A DNA stretch of 64,000 bases from the NCBI RefSeq assembly GCF_030159895.1, contig NZ_BSNI01000002.1, positions 1,080,306 through 1,144,305 of the forward strand. The letters run 5' to 3'. Position numbers and translations under genes: made by a program. The DNA is from Maritalea porphyrae. Its GTDB lineage: Bacteria; Pseudomonadota; Alphaproteobacteria; Rhizobiales; Devosiaceae. Under the pieces are notes generated by a model. The model had not been told where the DNA came from. It saw only the letters and a program-made list of their open reading frames with translations, and made no database searches. Below, one piece after another: positions 26,180 through 33,888 of this stretch (the stretch's first letter is position 1; every line of letters starts with the position of its first letter).

Positions 26180-26989
26180 ATGGCAATTGATTCGAGGAGG
26201 GGTTCGTTGCGAGTTTCGCGACCCAGATATGTCGATGATGCGCTGTTTTACCATGATGGTTGGCGCACCGGACGTTATGGTCCTTTTCAGCTAAATTCAG
26301 TGTACCAGCCGATTTTTTGCACATCTGATACCTATGGCACGCCATGTGGGTTTGAGGGGCTGCTGCGGGTGAAGCATGAAGGCAAAATCATCTCGCCTTT
26401 GGATTTCTTTCCGCTCGTGCCCCAAGAGGATAAGTTCTTTATCGAATGGATGTGTCGCGCCATTCACATCTCAAATTTTCATCTGGTGCGCCAACCAGGG
26501 CAACTTCTTTTCGTAAATCTCGATCCAACAACTTTTACCAATGTTGCGCAGGCCGAATACGAGATTAAATTTATGGTAAAGCGCATGGAGGAGCTTGGGG
26601 TAAATCCTCAAGATTTCGTCTGCGAAGTTATCGAAGAAAAATCACAAGATGATCAGGTGTTTGCAAATATCATCGAATGCTTCAAAAGTTTTGGGATAAA
26701 AGTTGCCGTTGATGATTATGGCGTGCGTTTTTCGGATAGAAACCGTATCGAAAAATTGTCGCCGGATATCGTCAAACTCGACGGTTCTTGGTTCAAGTCG
26801 ATGCTTGAAACGCAACGCGGCAAACAACAATTGAAACGCACCATAAACGGTTTTGGCGAAAGCGATATTATGGTCATTGTTGAGGGCGTGGAAACCAAAG
26901 AGCAGTTAGATTTTGTTGAAGCGATTGGCGGCTGCGGCGTGCAGGGGTATTTGCTTGGTCGGCCACAAGGTGTTGCCGTACAGCCATAG
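26180..26989 (+). CDS. EAL domain protein, candidate c-di-GMP phosphodiesterase
   Basis: A 269-residue stand-alone EAL domain. Catalytic landmarks are present: EGLLR (EAL position), FVNLDP, CEVIEEKS, VAVDDYG, VKLDGSW, VEGVET and QGYLLGRP, so hydrolysis of cyclic di-GMP is plausible. No GGDEF, PAS or receiver domain accompanies it; the N-terminal 30 residues are not recognised. The start is ambiguous: ATG at 26180 lacks a ribosome binding site, while a TTG at 26207 has AGGAGG about seven bases upstream. It lies 1.6 kb before the chemotaxis genes, so a motility link is possible but unproven. Confidence 0.88.
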   Translation: MAIDSRRGSLRVSRPRYVDDALFYHDGWRTGRYGPFQLNSVYQPIFCTSDTYGTPCGFEGLLRVKHEGKIISPLDFFPLVPQEDKFFIEWMCRAIHISNFHLVRQPGQLLFVNLDPTTFTNVAQAEYEIKFMVKRMEELGVNPQDFVCEVIEEKSQDDQVFANIIECFKSFGIKVAVDDYGVRFSDRNRIEKLSPDIVKLDGSWFKSMLETQRGKQQLKRTINGFGESDIMVIVEGVETKEQLDFVEAIGGCGVQGYLLGRPQGVAVQP

Positions 26990-27000
26990 TTTTTGTCAGA

Positions 27001-27618
27001 TCACCACATCGTTTCCTTTGCGCGTTTTGCCCATCCTTCGTCATATGTTTTGCCGCCCACTGTGCCTTCGCTAAGATTGCTAAGCATTTCGCCAGCTGTT
27101 GGAAGAGACTTTGGATCGATATGGGTGTCTATGTCCCACAAACCTGCCCGCATGACCGCGCGTGCGCATTGGAAATAGACTTTGTCGATCGTTAGAACGA
27201 TGGCTGAGCGCGGCACTTTGCCTTCAACTTCAAATGAAGCAAGCAATTCAGGGTCTATGCTGACGCGCGCTTGGCCGTTCACACGTAATACGGTGTTGCT
27301 GCCTGGAATGAGAAACAAAAATGATGTGCGCGGATCGCGCACAATGTTGGCCAAGCTATCAATTCGATTGTTGCCCCGCCTGTCGGGCATGATCAGTGTT
27401 TTCTGATCCTGAACTCTAACAAAGCCAGGCTGGTCCCCACGGGGCGAGCAGTCAATTCCATCTTCAGATACGGTGGCGAGCGCTACAAACGGGGCTTTTT
27501 CAACAAATGGACGATAAACATCGTCAAGGTAGTCGATCTCTTTGACGATGGACGCTTGAGCTGGTGTGCCATAAATGCCGGCCAATTGTTCAACATCTAA
27601 AACAAAGCTCATATTCAT
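27001..27618 (-). CDS. PPOX-class flavin-dependent protein (pyridoxamine 5'-phosphate oxidase family)
   Basis: About 205 residues. It has the split-barrel flavin fold motifs FVALATVSEDGIDCSPRGD, LIMPDRRGNNRIDSLANI and TSFLFLIPGSNTVLRVNGQA, then ARAVMRAGLWD. This subgroup resembles the MSMEG_1061-like FMN-binding proteins. The start could be 27618 or 27612, both with a G-rich site upstream. It converges on the EAL gene with an 11-base gap. The substrate is unknown. Confidence 0.85.
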   Translation of the reverse strand: MNMSFVLDVEQLAGIYGTPAQASIVKEIDYLDDVYRPFVEKAPFVALATVSEDGIDCSPRGDQPGFVRVQDQKTLIMPDRRGNNRIDSLANIVRDPRTSFLFLIPGSNTVLRVNGQARVSIDPELLASFEVEGKVPRSAIVLTIDKVYFQCARAVMRAGLWDIDTHIDPKSLPTAGEMLSNLSEGTVGGKTYDEGWAKRAKETMW

Positions 27619-27849
27619 CCCCACTAAAAAATGCTGTTGCCGAGCCGTTCCTCAAAGTTGGTGTGCGATTCGGTGTGTGCCAATAAGAACCAATTATGGC
27701 GCAGTGGCTGGGTATTGAAAGGCAAAATCGGCCAAAAAACAGACCATTTTGCCTAGAATTTGGCCTTCTTCAAATATGGTTAGGAATTATTAAACAGTTC
27801 GCGGTGAAACTGCGCGAGAATGAATCGTGTATTTCGGGGGATGCCATTT

Positions 27850-28140
27850 ATGGCGGACATGCAAACAAAGCAGATCGAATTACCAGCAATCGCTGATATC
27901 GGCGCAGTTGATGAGCTGCGTGAAGAAATGCTTGAAGCACTAAATGCCGGCAACTTGGAAATCAACCTTGCAAAAGTTGAACGCGTTTCAACCAACGCAT
28001 TGTTCATGTTGCTCAGCGCTGCAAAAACAGCGAGCAACCACAATTATCAACTCTTGCTAAGCGCCCCGAGTGAACATTTTTCCTCTGCCCTTGAGACTTT
28101 GGGTTTGGAAAGCGCTTTTGCACCGTTAATGAAAGGATAG
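27850..28140 (+). CDS. STAS-domain chemotaxis protein, CheS-like
   Basis: A 96-residue single STAS-fold protein (IELPAIADIGAVDELREEML, LEINLAKVERVSTNALFML, LLLSAPSEHFSSALETLGLE). It is the first gene of the chemotaxis cluster, just before cheY and cheA. In Sinorhizobium meliloti a 97-residue protein in the same position, CheS, tightens binding of the sink regulator CheY1 to CheA; the match in size, fold and position suggests the same role. The ATG at 27850 follows GGGGG by nine bases; in-frame ATGs at 27820 and 27841 have poorer sites. An anti-anti-sigma function is less likely given the neighbours. Confidence 0.75.
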   Translation: MADMQTKQIELPAIADIGAVDELREEMLEALNAGNLEINLAKVERVSTNALFMLLSAAKTASNHNYQLLLSAPSEHFSSALETLGLESAFAPLMKG

Positions 28141-28147
28141 TCAGTTT

Positions 28148-28507
28148 ATGCGTGTACTCACGGTTGATGACTCCCGTACAATTCTTGCAATGCTACAGCA
28201 CACGTTGGCTGGCGCGGGATATGAAGTTCTTCAGGCTGAAAATGGTCAGGAAGGTCTTGATGTCTTGGGTGCAGAAAATGTCGATGTAGTTATTACTGAC
28301 ATCAATATGCCAGTAATGGACGGGATCGAGTTCATCAAAAATGTGCGGGCCTCTGGTCAATACCAAAGCTTGCCAATTCTAATTCTGACAACCGAAACAA
28401 GCCAAGATAAGCGCGATCAAGGTCGAGCTGCGGGCGGTACCGGTTGGATCGTGAAACCTTTTGATCCGGACAAGCTGCTCAGCGTGATCAAAAAGGTCTC
28501 TCACTAA
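28148..28507 (+). CDS. cheY: CheY-type response regulator, first copy
   Basis: A 119-residue single receiver domain: acidic pair VDDSR, phospho-acceptor Asp51 in TDINMPVMDG, switch Thr in LTTETS, and Lys in IVKPFDPDK. It has no output domain. Directly upstream of cheA and downstream of the CheS-like gene, it occupies the CheY1 position of rhizobial systems, where that copy drains phosphate from CheA. The second copy at 35034 would then be the motor-binding regulator. This division of labour is inferred from order only. Confidence 0.93.
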   Translation: MRVLTVDDSRTILAMLQHTLAGAGYEVLQAENGQEGLDVLGAENVDVVITDINMPVMDGIEFIKNVRASGQYQSLPILILTTETSQDKRDQGRAAGGTGWIVKPFDPDKLLSVIKKVSH

Positions 28508-28537
28508 TAATAAACCCCGAGTTGCGTTGGATGTGCC

Positions 28538-31012
28538 ATGAGCGAACTAGACGAATTTAAGGCTACCTACTTCGACGAATGTTCTGAACTGCTTACCGAA
28601 TTGGAAGAGCAGTTCATGGCAATTGAGGAAGGGGATCAAGACCCCGAACGCCTCAATGCTGTCTTTCGCGCAATTCACTCGATCAAAGGTGGCGCAGGTG
28701 CCTTCGGCTTTACAGGTCTTGTAGGATTTGCCCACAGCTTTGAAACACTTCTAGATTTCGTGCGTGATGGCCGCATTGAGATGAGCGAGAAAGTGCTCAC
28801 TCTTTGTATCCGTTCAAGCGATTTGGTTGCTGATTTTGTTTCAGCGGCACAAGAAGGACGCGAACTCGAAGACGGTTATGGTGCTGAGGAAAAAGCGGAG
28901 TTTGAAGCGCTTTGTAATCCTGACGGTGCCGAGGAAGAAGAGCCTGAGGACTTCGATATCGAGTTTACGCCAGTGATGGTGAATGTCGATGCCGATGCCG
29001 ACGCGCCAGCCGCTGAACTGCCTGATGACGAAGACGTTTTTGAAAGCCCGCCGCTCAACGCTGGCGCCGACACAGATCTTGGCGCAGCGCTCGATGATGC
29101 TGCAGACGATCTTTCAGACGCAGATGTGGTTTTTGCCGGTGACGGCACCGATGGCGCACCTGAATTCGGCGCAGCTGCCGACGCTTGGACACTGACATTT
29201 ACGCCACTTCCAGCGTTGTTTGAACGGGCAAATGACCCGCTCTTATTGTTCCGTGAACTCGCAATTGTTGGCGATTCACAGGTGAACGCGGATATTCGCG
29301 AAATCCCTGAATTGAACGACTTCGAGCCGTTCCACCCTTACTGTCAGTGGGTGATTACGCTTAAGGGCGATGACGTTACCGAAGAGCGCATTCGTGAAGT
29401 CTTTGAGTTTGTTGAAGGTGACTGTGAGATCGAAGTTACGCCACCAGGTGAACTTAGCGAGCGCCAGACATCAATTCTAGTCGGAGAAATTGGTCCGGCT
29501 GACGATCAAGCCGCAACCGAGCCTGCACCAGAGGTGCCTGCTGAAGCATCGGCCCCAGCACCTGCTCTAGAAGTTCCTGAAGCGCCTGCCGCTGCTGCCG
29601 ATGATGCCGGTGATGCGCCAAGCTTTGCTGACCTTGCTGGTGAGTTGGGTGTGGACATGGACGCCGCGCCAGAAGAGGCAAAACCAGAAGAACCTGTTGC
29701 TGAAAAAGCTGAAGCGCCAAAAGAAACAGCGCCAACACCACAGCCGCCAGCGTCCGAGCCAGCAGCAAAATCGACTGCACCCGCCTTTGGTAATGCGCCA
29801 GCAAAACCAAAAACGCCGGAAAAACCGCCGGTTCAATCCATTCGTGTGGACCTTGATAAGGTCGACCGCGTAGTGAATATGGTTGGAGAATTGGTTATTA
29901 CGCAGTCAATGCTCACCCAGCAGATGGATGAAACACTGCGCGACAAATACCAAGAGTTGGTGCGCGGTATTGAGGTATTGGCCCAAACCACTCGTGGCTT
30001 GCAAGATAGTGTTATGGCTATCCGTGCGCAGCCGGTTAAATCTGTATTCTCGCGTATGCCACGTCTGGTTCGCGAATTGGCGAATAAGACGGGCAAAAAG
30101 ATCAAGCTCGAGATGGTTGGTGAGAACACCGAAATCGACAAGACCGTTATTGAGCAATTGTCTGATCCGCTAACGCATATGATCCGCAACTCAGCCGACC
30201 ACGGTATTGAAAGTTGCGAAAAACGTACCGAGCGGCGTAAGCCGGAGCAGGGTACGATTACCCTTTCTGCCGAACAGGCAGGCGGTAACATTCTTATTAT
30301 CGTTGAAGATGACGGTGCGGGTATTAACCGCGAACGGGTCTTGGCCATCGCCAAAGAACGTGGTGTTGTTCCGCAAGACCAGACCCCATCTGATGAGCAA
30401 ATCGACAATTTGATCTTTGCGCCTGGTTTCTCAACGGCTTCAGAAATCTCAGATATTTCAGGACGTGGTGTGGGCATGGACGTTGTGTTGTCCAACATCA
30501 AAAAGATCGGTGGTTCGGTGCATGTGCGCTCAAATCCTGGTCGCGGCACCCGAATGACCCTTCGTCTTCCACTTACATTGGCTGTGCTTGATGTGATGTT
30601 GGTGTCTGTTGCGGGCTGTCCATATGTTGTGCCGCTGTCATCGATTGTTGAAACAATTCAAGCGGGTCGCGCAGAGTTTGGCAAAGTGCCGAGCGGTTCG
30701 CGATTGCTGCAAATCCGCGGTGAATATGTGCCGGTTGTTGATCTGGCCACACGCTTTGCAATGCACACCGATGCGGACGAAAATGAACGCTTCGTGGTCT
30801 TGTGCGAAGCAGAAGGTACTAACAAACTCGCGATCATTGTCGACGAAATTATCGGTCAACAGCAAGTGGTTATTAAGAGTTTAGAGGAAAACTATGAGCG
30901 TATCGACGGTATTGCCGGTGGTACAATCCTAGGTGATGGACAAGTGGCGCTCATTGTTGACGTCCAAGGGTTGAAGACAACTCGTGTAAATCATCGCAGT
31001 GCGGCGGCATAA
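28538..31012 (+). CDS. cheA: Chemotaxis histidine kinase CheA
   Basis: An 824-residue kinase. P1 is a histidine phosphotransfer domain with His47 in FRAIHSIKGGAGAFGF. An acidic linker is followed by a folded segment (about 215-310, including PFHPYCQWVITLKGDD) in the usual place of the regulator-docking domain, then a long Ala/Pro/Glu-rich linker (about 325-425). P3 dimerisation begins at SIRVDLDKVDRVVNMVGELV; P4 has N-box HMIRNSADHGIE, G1 DDGAGINRERV and G2 SGRGVGMDVV; P5 is a CheW-like domain (PYVVPLSSIVETIQ). The kinase couples receptor signals to the CheY and CheB proteins of this cluster. Confidence 0.97.
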   Translation: MSELDEFKATYFDECSELLTELEEQFMAIEEGDQDPERLNAVFRAIHSIKGGAGAFGFTGLVGFAHSFETLLDFVRDGRIEMSEKVLTLCIRSSDLVADFVSAAQEGRELEDGYGAEEKAEFEALCNPDGAEEEEPEDFDIEFTPVMVNVDADADAPAAELPDDEDVFESPPLNAGADTDLGAALDDAADDLSDADVVFAGDGTDGAPEFGAAADAWTLTFTPLPALFERANDPLLLFRELAIVGDSQVNADIREIPELNDFEPFHPYCQWVITLKGDDVTEERIREVFEFVEGDCEIEVTPPGELSERQTSILVGEIGPADDQAATEPAPEVPAEASAPAPALEVPEAPAAAADDAGDAPSFADLAGELGVDMDAAPEEAKPEEPVAEKAEAPKETAPTPQPPASEPAAKSTAPAFGNAPAKPKTPEKPPVQSIRVDLDKVDRVVNMVGELVITQSMLTQQMDETLRDKYQELVRGIEVLAQTTRGLQDSVMAIRAQPVKSVFSRMPRLVRELANKTGKKIKLEMVGENTEIDKTVIEQLSDPLTHMIRNSADHGIESCEKRTERRKPEQGTITLSAEQAGGNILIIVEDDGAGINRERVLAIAKERGVVPQDQTPSDEQIDNLIFAPGFSTASEISDISGRGVGMDVVLSNIKKIGGSVHVRSNPGRGTRMTLRLPLTLAVLDVMLVSVAGCPYVVPLSSIVETIQAGRAEFGKVPSGSRLLQIRGEYVPVVDLATRFAMHTDADENERFVVLCEAEGTNKLAIIVDEIIGQQQVVIKSLEENYERIDGIAGGTILGDGQVALIVDVQGLKTTRVNHRSAAA

Positions 31013-31034
31013 CGCTTAAGATTGAGAGGAAATC

Positions 31035-31514
31035 ATGGAAGCCATCGAACTCAACGAAAATGATCTTGAAGTTGGCGGTGCAAACTCCATTCAGTTGATT
31101 GCATTTTCAATTGGTGAGCAAGCTTACGGGGTCGAAATCACCACAGTTCGTGAAATTCGAGCGTGGAACGGTGCGACGCCACTACCAAATACAAAAGAGT
31201 TTGTGCGCGGGGTGGTCAACCTACGCGGCACGATCGTGCCGATCTTTGATCTTCGTGCTCGATTTGGCGCTGGCGTCACCGAAGCAACAAAAACCCATGT
31301 GGTTGTAGTGCTTGCGGTTGGTGAAAAATGGATCGGCATTTTGGTTGATGCGGTATCTGACATTTTGACGGTTCAAAAGAACGACATCCACCCTGTACCT
31401 GAAGGGGAGAATATGGATTCAGAACTGCTAAATGGCATCGTGACACATGATAGCCGGATGGTTGGTTTGATCGATTTGGAATCTGTCGTGGGCCAAACTG
31501 GCGAAGAAATCTAG
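31035..31514 (+). CDS. cheW: Chemotaxis coupling protein CheW
   Basis: A 159-residue CheW adaptor linking receptors to CheA: QLIAFSIGEQAYGVEITTVR, PNTKEFVRGVVNLRGTIVPI, WIGILVDAVSDILTV, GLIDLESVV. It follows cheA by 22 bases, with AGAGGA ahead of the start, and is closed by a strong terminator, so STAS-cheY-cheA-cheW form one transcription unit. Confidence 0.97.
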   Translation: MEAIELNENDLEVGGANSIQLIAFSIGEQAYGVEITTVREIRAWNGATPLPNTKEFVRGVVNLRGTIVPIFDLRARFGAGVTEATKTHVVVVLAVGEKWIGILVDAVSDILTVQKNDIHPVPEGENMDSELLNGIVTHDSRMVGLIDLESVVGQTGEEI

Positions 31515-31544
31515 ACGGTTAGAATTTCAAAATCAGAATGCAAA

Positions 31545-31569
31545 AAAAGCCCGGTTTGACCGGGCTTTT
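31545..31569. terminator. Bidirectional rho-independent terminator
   Basis: An 11-bp perfect stem AAAAGCCCGGT with ACCGGGCTTTT, three-base loop, with A-run before and T-rich sequence after. It ends the cheW transcript and, from the other side, that of the CheT-like gene. Confidence 0.9.
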
Positions 31570-31597
31570 GTTTTGCGGGAAATAAACTCCCCGCAAA

Positions 31598-31954
31598 TCA
31601 GAATAATTCGATGTCGTCGTGCTTCGCGCGACCGGCAATGCCAGATAGATTTGGCTTGCGCAACTCATCCAATGTCAACTCTGACCAAATATCTTTATGA
31701 TCGATATTTTCAGAAATGTCATCGATGACTTTTGCCATCAAACGCGCAGCTTTTGCGATATTATCAGATCGTTGTTGAATACGATCTTGTGCTTGCAAAG
31801 CAACCAGCATTTGTTGAATGGCGGTGCTACGTGCATCGTCACTATCGAGCTTGTTATTCATTAGAACGCCGAGGCTGTCGTTGATTTTGTCAATCATTTC
31901 AGCGGTTTGGCGTGCGGTCTCTTCCAATTCGACCGCTAACTTGTCCAAGGACAT
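31598..31954 (-). CDS. CheT-like chemotaxis protein with CheZ-type DxxxQ motif
   Basis: A 118-residue, mostly helical protein, unrelated at first sight to named Che families. A helix at about 46-75 contains AQDRIQQRSDNI, where Asp57 and Gln61 give the D-x-x-x-Q spacing of the CheZ phosphatase active site (compare FQDLTGQ in E. coli CheZ). S. meliloti CheT, encoded in its che operon, has the same kind of motif and acts on the sink regulator CheY1 and binds CheR. This gene is probably its counterpart, but it is inverted relative to the other che genes and divergent from cheD. The C-terminus KHDDIELF shares its last seven residues with CheD. The start has AAGGGGG upstream. Confidence 0.7.
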   Translation of the reverse strand: MSLDKLAVELEETARQTAEMIDKINDSLGVLMNNKLDSDDARSTAIQQMLVALQAQDRIQQRSDNIAKAARLMAKVIDDISENIDHKDIWSELTLDELRKPNLSGIAGRAKHDDIELF

Positions 31955-32113
31955 ACTAAAATTCCCCCTTTAACTTGCTCGCCCAATCTACAATTCAATT
32001 CCTAACTGCCACTTTCTTTTTTCTAAAAATAAGCGAATGTTCTCGTTGTGGTTAGCAGTTCACTAATAAATTCAGGGTTAGGGTGGTAGGCAAAAGTAAT
32101 ACAGGATGAATCA

Positions 32114-32695
32114 GTGACAGAATCGATCAGATCCCCTCGCGACATTCCACGTCAATCAACGGTGCAAGTTCATCAAGGCGATTGTCATGTGTCTGGCGAA
32201 CCGGAGACGGCATTCTCGACTGTTTTAGGCTCGTGTATTGCTGCCTGTGTTCGGGACAAAATTACCGGCGTTGGTGGAATGAACCATTTCTTGCTCGGGG
32301 TTCAATCCGATAGTTCTAAAGACAAATACGGTGAAAGCGCACGCTACGGCGCCTACGCTATGGAAGAATTGATCAACAAAGTCCTCACCCAGGGCTCTGG
32401 CCAACGAACAGAGTTGGAAATCAAAGTTTTTGGCGGTGGAAACATCAACCAAAAGATGGATGATGTTGGTGCCAAAAACGCAGCTTTTGTCCGCGGCTTC
32501 CTCGCGGCGGAAGGGTACAAAGCCGAAGCGGAAGATCTTGGCGGGACATATGCGCGGCGCGTTGTATTTCAGCCAGTTCCCGGCCGTGTTTTTGTCAAAC
32601 ACCTCGATAGCTCAGTAAATGATGGCTTGATCAAAGAAGAAATTTCAAAAGCCAACAAGCCAGTCGAAACTCACGACGATATCGAATTGTTCTAA
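32114..32695 (+). CDS. cheD: Chemoreceptor glutamine deamidase CheD
   Basis: A 193-residue CheD, which deamidates receptor glutamines before methylation. The core has VLGSCIAACVRD with nucleophile Cys41 and nearby Thr36, GGMNHFLL with His58, KVFGGGNI, and DLGGTYARRVVFQP. A tail after residue 160 ends in THDDIELF, whose last seven residues match those of the CheT-like protein encoded divergently next door. The start is GTG with AGGA seven bases upstream; an overlapping out-of-frame ATG opens only a three-codon frame (ATGAATCAGTGA) that ends across the GTG. Confidence 0.95.
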   Translation: MTESIRSPRDIPRQSTVQVHQGDCHVSGEPETAFSTVLGSCIAACVRDKITGVGGMNHFLLGVQSDSSKDKYGESARYGAYAMEELINKVLTQGSGQRTELEIKVFGGGNINQKMDDVGAKNAAFVRGFLAAEGYKAEAEDLGGTYARRVVFQPVPGRVFVKHLDSSVNDGLIKEEISKANKPVETHDDIELF

Positions 32696-33036
32696 GACGA
32701 CATTTTGTTATCATTTGGTTTACATCAGTGACCAATGGCAACGCTCTGTTAACCATTGCAAATTAGTCTCCGAATTTAGGTGGCGGCTCCATTTTGGAGT
32801 TGCGTTGCTGGAATTCGAGTTGCTCGCGCTGCCCAGAATTCCTGAATTTTTTGCACCATGTGCGTTTCATTTACCAAAAATAAGGGGTGTGAGACGACAA
32901 TAGGCGGCAATCGGCAAAAATATCGCCCGCAATGGGTGGCGGTTTGTTTGCCAATTTAGGAGTTGCAGACGATTAAGTTGGGCGCCAACTGAATTGTCTT
33001 TTTGTAGTCGAGCGTATCACAGGGGCCAGCAACATC
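32696..33036. other. Gene-free spacer before cheR
   Basis: About 340 bases between cheD and cheR with no credible coding frame. It holds small inverted repeats, CTCCATTTTGGAG near 32788 and AGTTGGGCGCCAACT at 32976-32990. The length suggests that cheR-cheB has its own promoter or a long leader, but I see no convincing -35/-10 pair. Confidence 0.5.
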
Positions 33037-33888
33037 ATGGATAGCGGTGAAATTTCTTTGTCGGATCGCGAATTCGAAGCGGTAAGAAACAAAGTATATG
33101 ATTTGGCAGGCATTTCGATGAGCGATGCCAAGCGCACCCTTGTTGTGTCGCGACTATCAAAAATTATCCGACGTTTGAACTTAGATACGTTTACAGCCTA
33201 TTTGGATCATTTGGATCGAAACGGGTCGGCTGATGAAGTTCAAGAGTTCATCAACGCGCTAACAACTAATCTCACTAGGTTCTTTCGTGAAGATCACCAT
33301 TTTGATCATTTGAACGACTATATTGGTGGTATCGTCAATGATCCGGCCAATCCAAACAAATCTCGACTGCGCCTTTGGTCGGCTGGTTGTTCTACCGGGC
33401 AAGAGCCATATACGATTGCGCTGAGCCTTTTGGCTGCGCATCCCAAACTAAAGACATGGGATTTCAAAATCCTAGCAACTGATATCGACACTAACGTTGT
33501 CGAAAAAGCAAAAACCGGCGTTTACAAAGCAGGCGACTTGTCTGGTCTGTCTCCTGAACGCGTAAAGCTTTTTGACCGCGATGGCGCCGGCAATGTGCGC
33601 ATTCCTGATCATGCTCGTTCAATAGTGACGTTTAAGTCGCTCAACTTGATGGAAGCTTGGCCAATGCGTGGGCCGTTTGACGCCATCTTCTGCCGCAACG
33701 TAGCGATCTACTTTAATAAGCCGACCCAAGAAAAAATGTTCACCCGCATGGGTGAGCTGCTTAAGCCAAACGCGTTTCTTTACATTGGGCACTCGGAAAA
33801 CCTCAATTCAGTTGCTGACAAGTTTAAGCTGGTTGGCAAAACCGTTTATCAAAACAAACTAGGTGCTAGCGCACGGAGTGCCGCATGA
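33037..33888 (+). CDS. cheR: Chemoreceptor methyltransferase CheR
   Basis: A 283-residue methyltransferase that adds methyl groups from S-adenosylmethionine to receptor glutamates. It has an N-terminal helical domain (DREFEAVRNKVYDLAGISMS) and a SAM-binding domain with RLWSAGCSTGQEPYTIAL, ILATDIDTNVVEKA and DAIFCRNVAIYFNK, then YIGHSENL. It overlaps cheB by four bases (ATGA). The receptor at 35627 ends in a W-x-x-F pentapeptide of the kind that tethers CheR in other bacteria. Confidence 0.97.
   Translation: MDSGEISLSDREFEAVRNKVYDLAGISMSDAKRTLVVSRLSKIIRRLNLDTFTAYLDHLDRNGSADEVQEFINALTTNLTRFFREDHHFDHLNDYIGGIVNDPANPNKSRLRLWSAGCSTGQEPYTIALSLLAAHPKLKTWDFKILATDIDTNVVEKAKTGVYKAGDLSGLSPERVKLFDRDGAGNVRIPDHARSIVTFKSLNLMEAWPMRGPFDAIFCRNVAIYFNKPTQEKMFTRMGELLKPNAFLYIGHSENLNSVADKFKLVGKTVYQNKLGASARSAA

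Noticed and set aside
29833-30549. A 238-codon open frame antisense to cheA
   Set aside because: Covers conserved cheA kinase motifs in reverse; Ser/Thr/Arg-rich composition and no recognisable domain.
32715-32903. A 62-codon frame in the cheD-cheR gap
   Set aside because: No ribosome binding site and no family resemblance; treated as non-coding.
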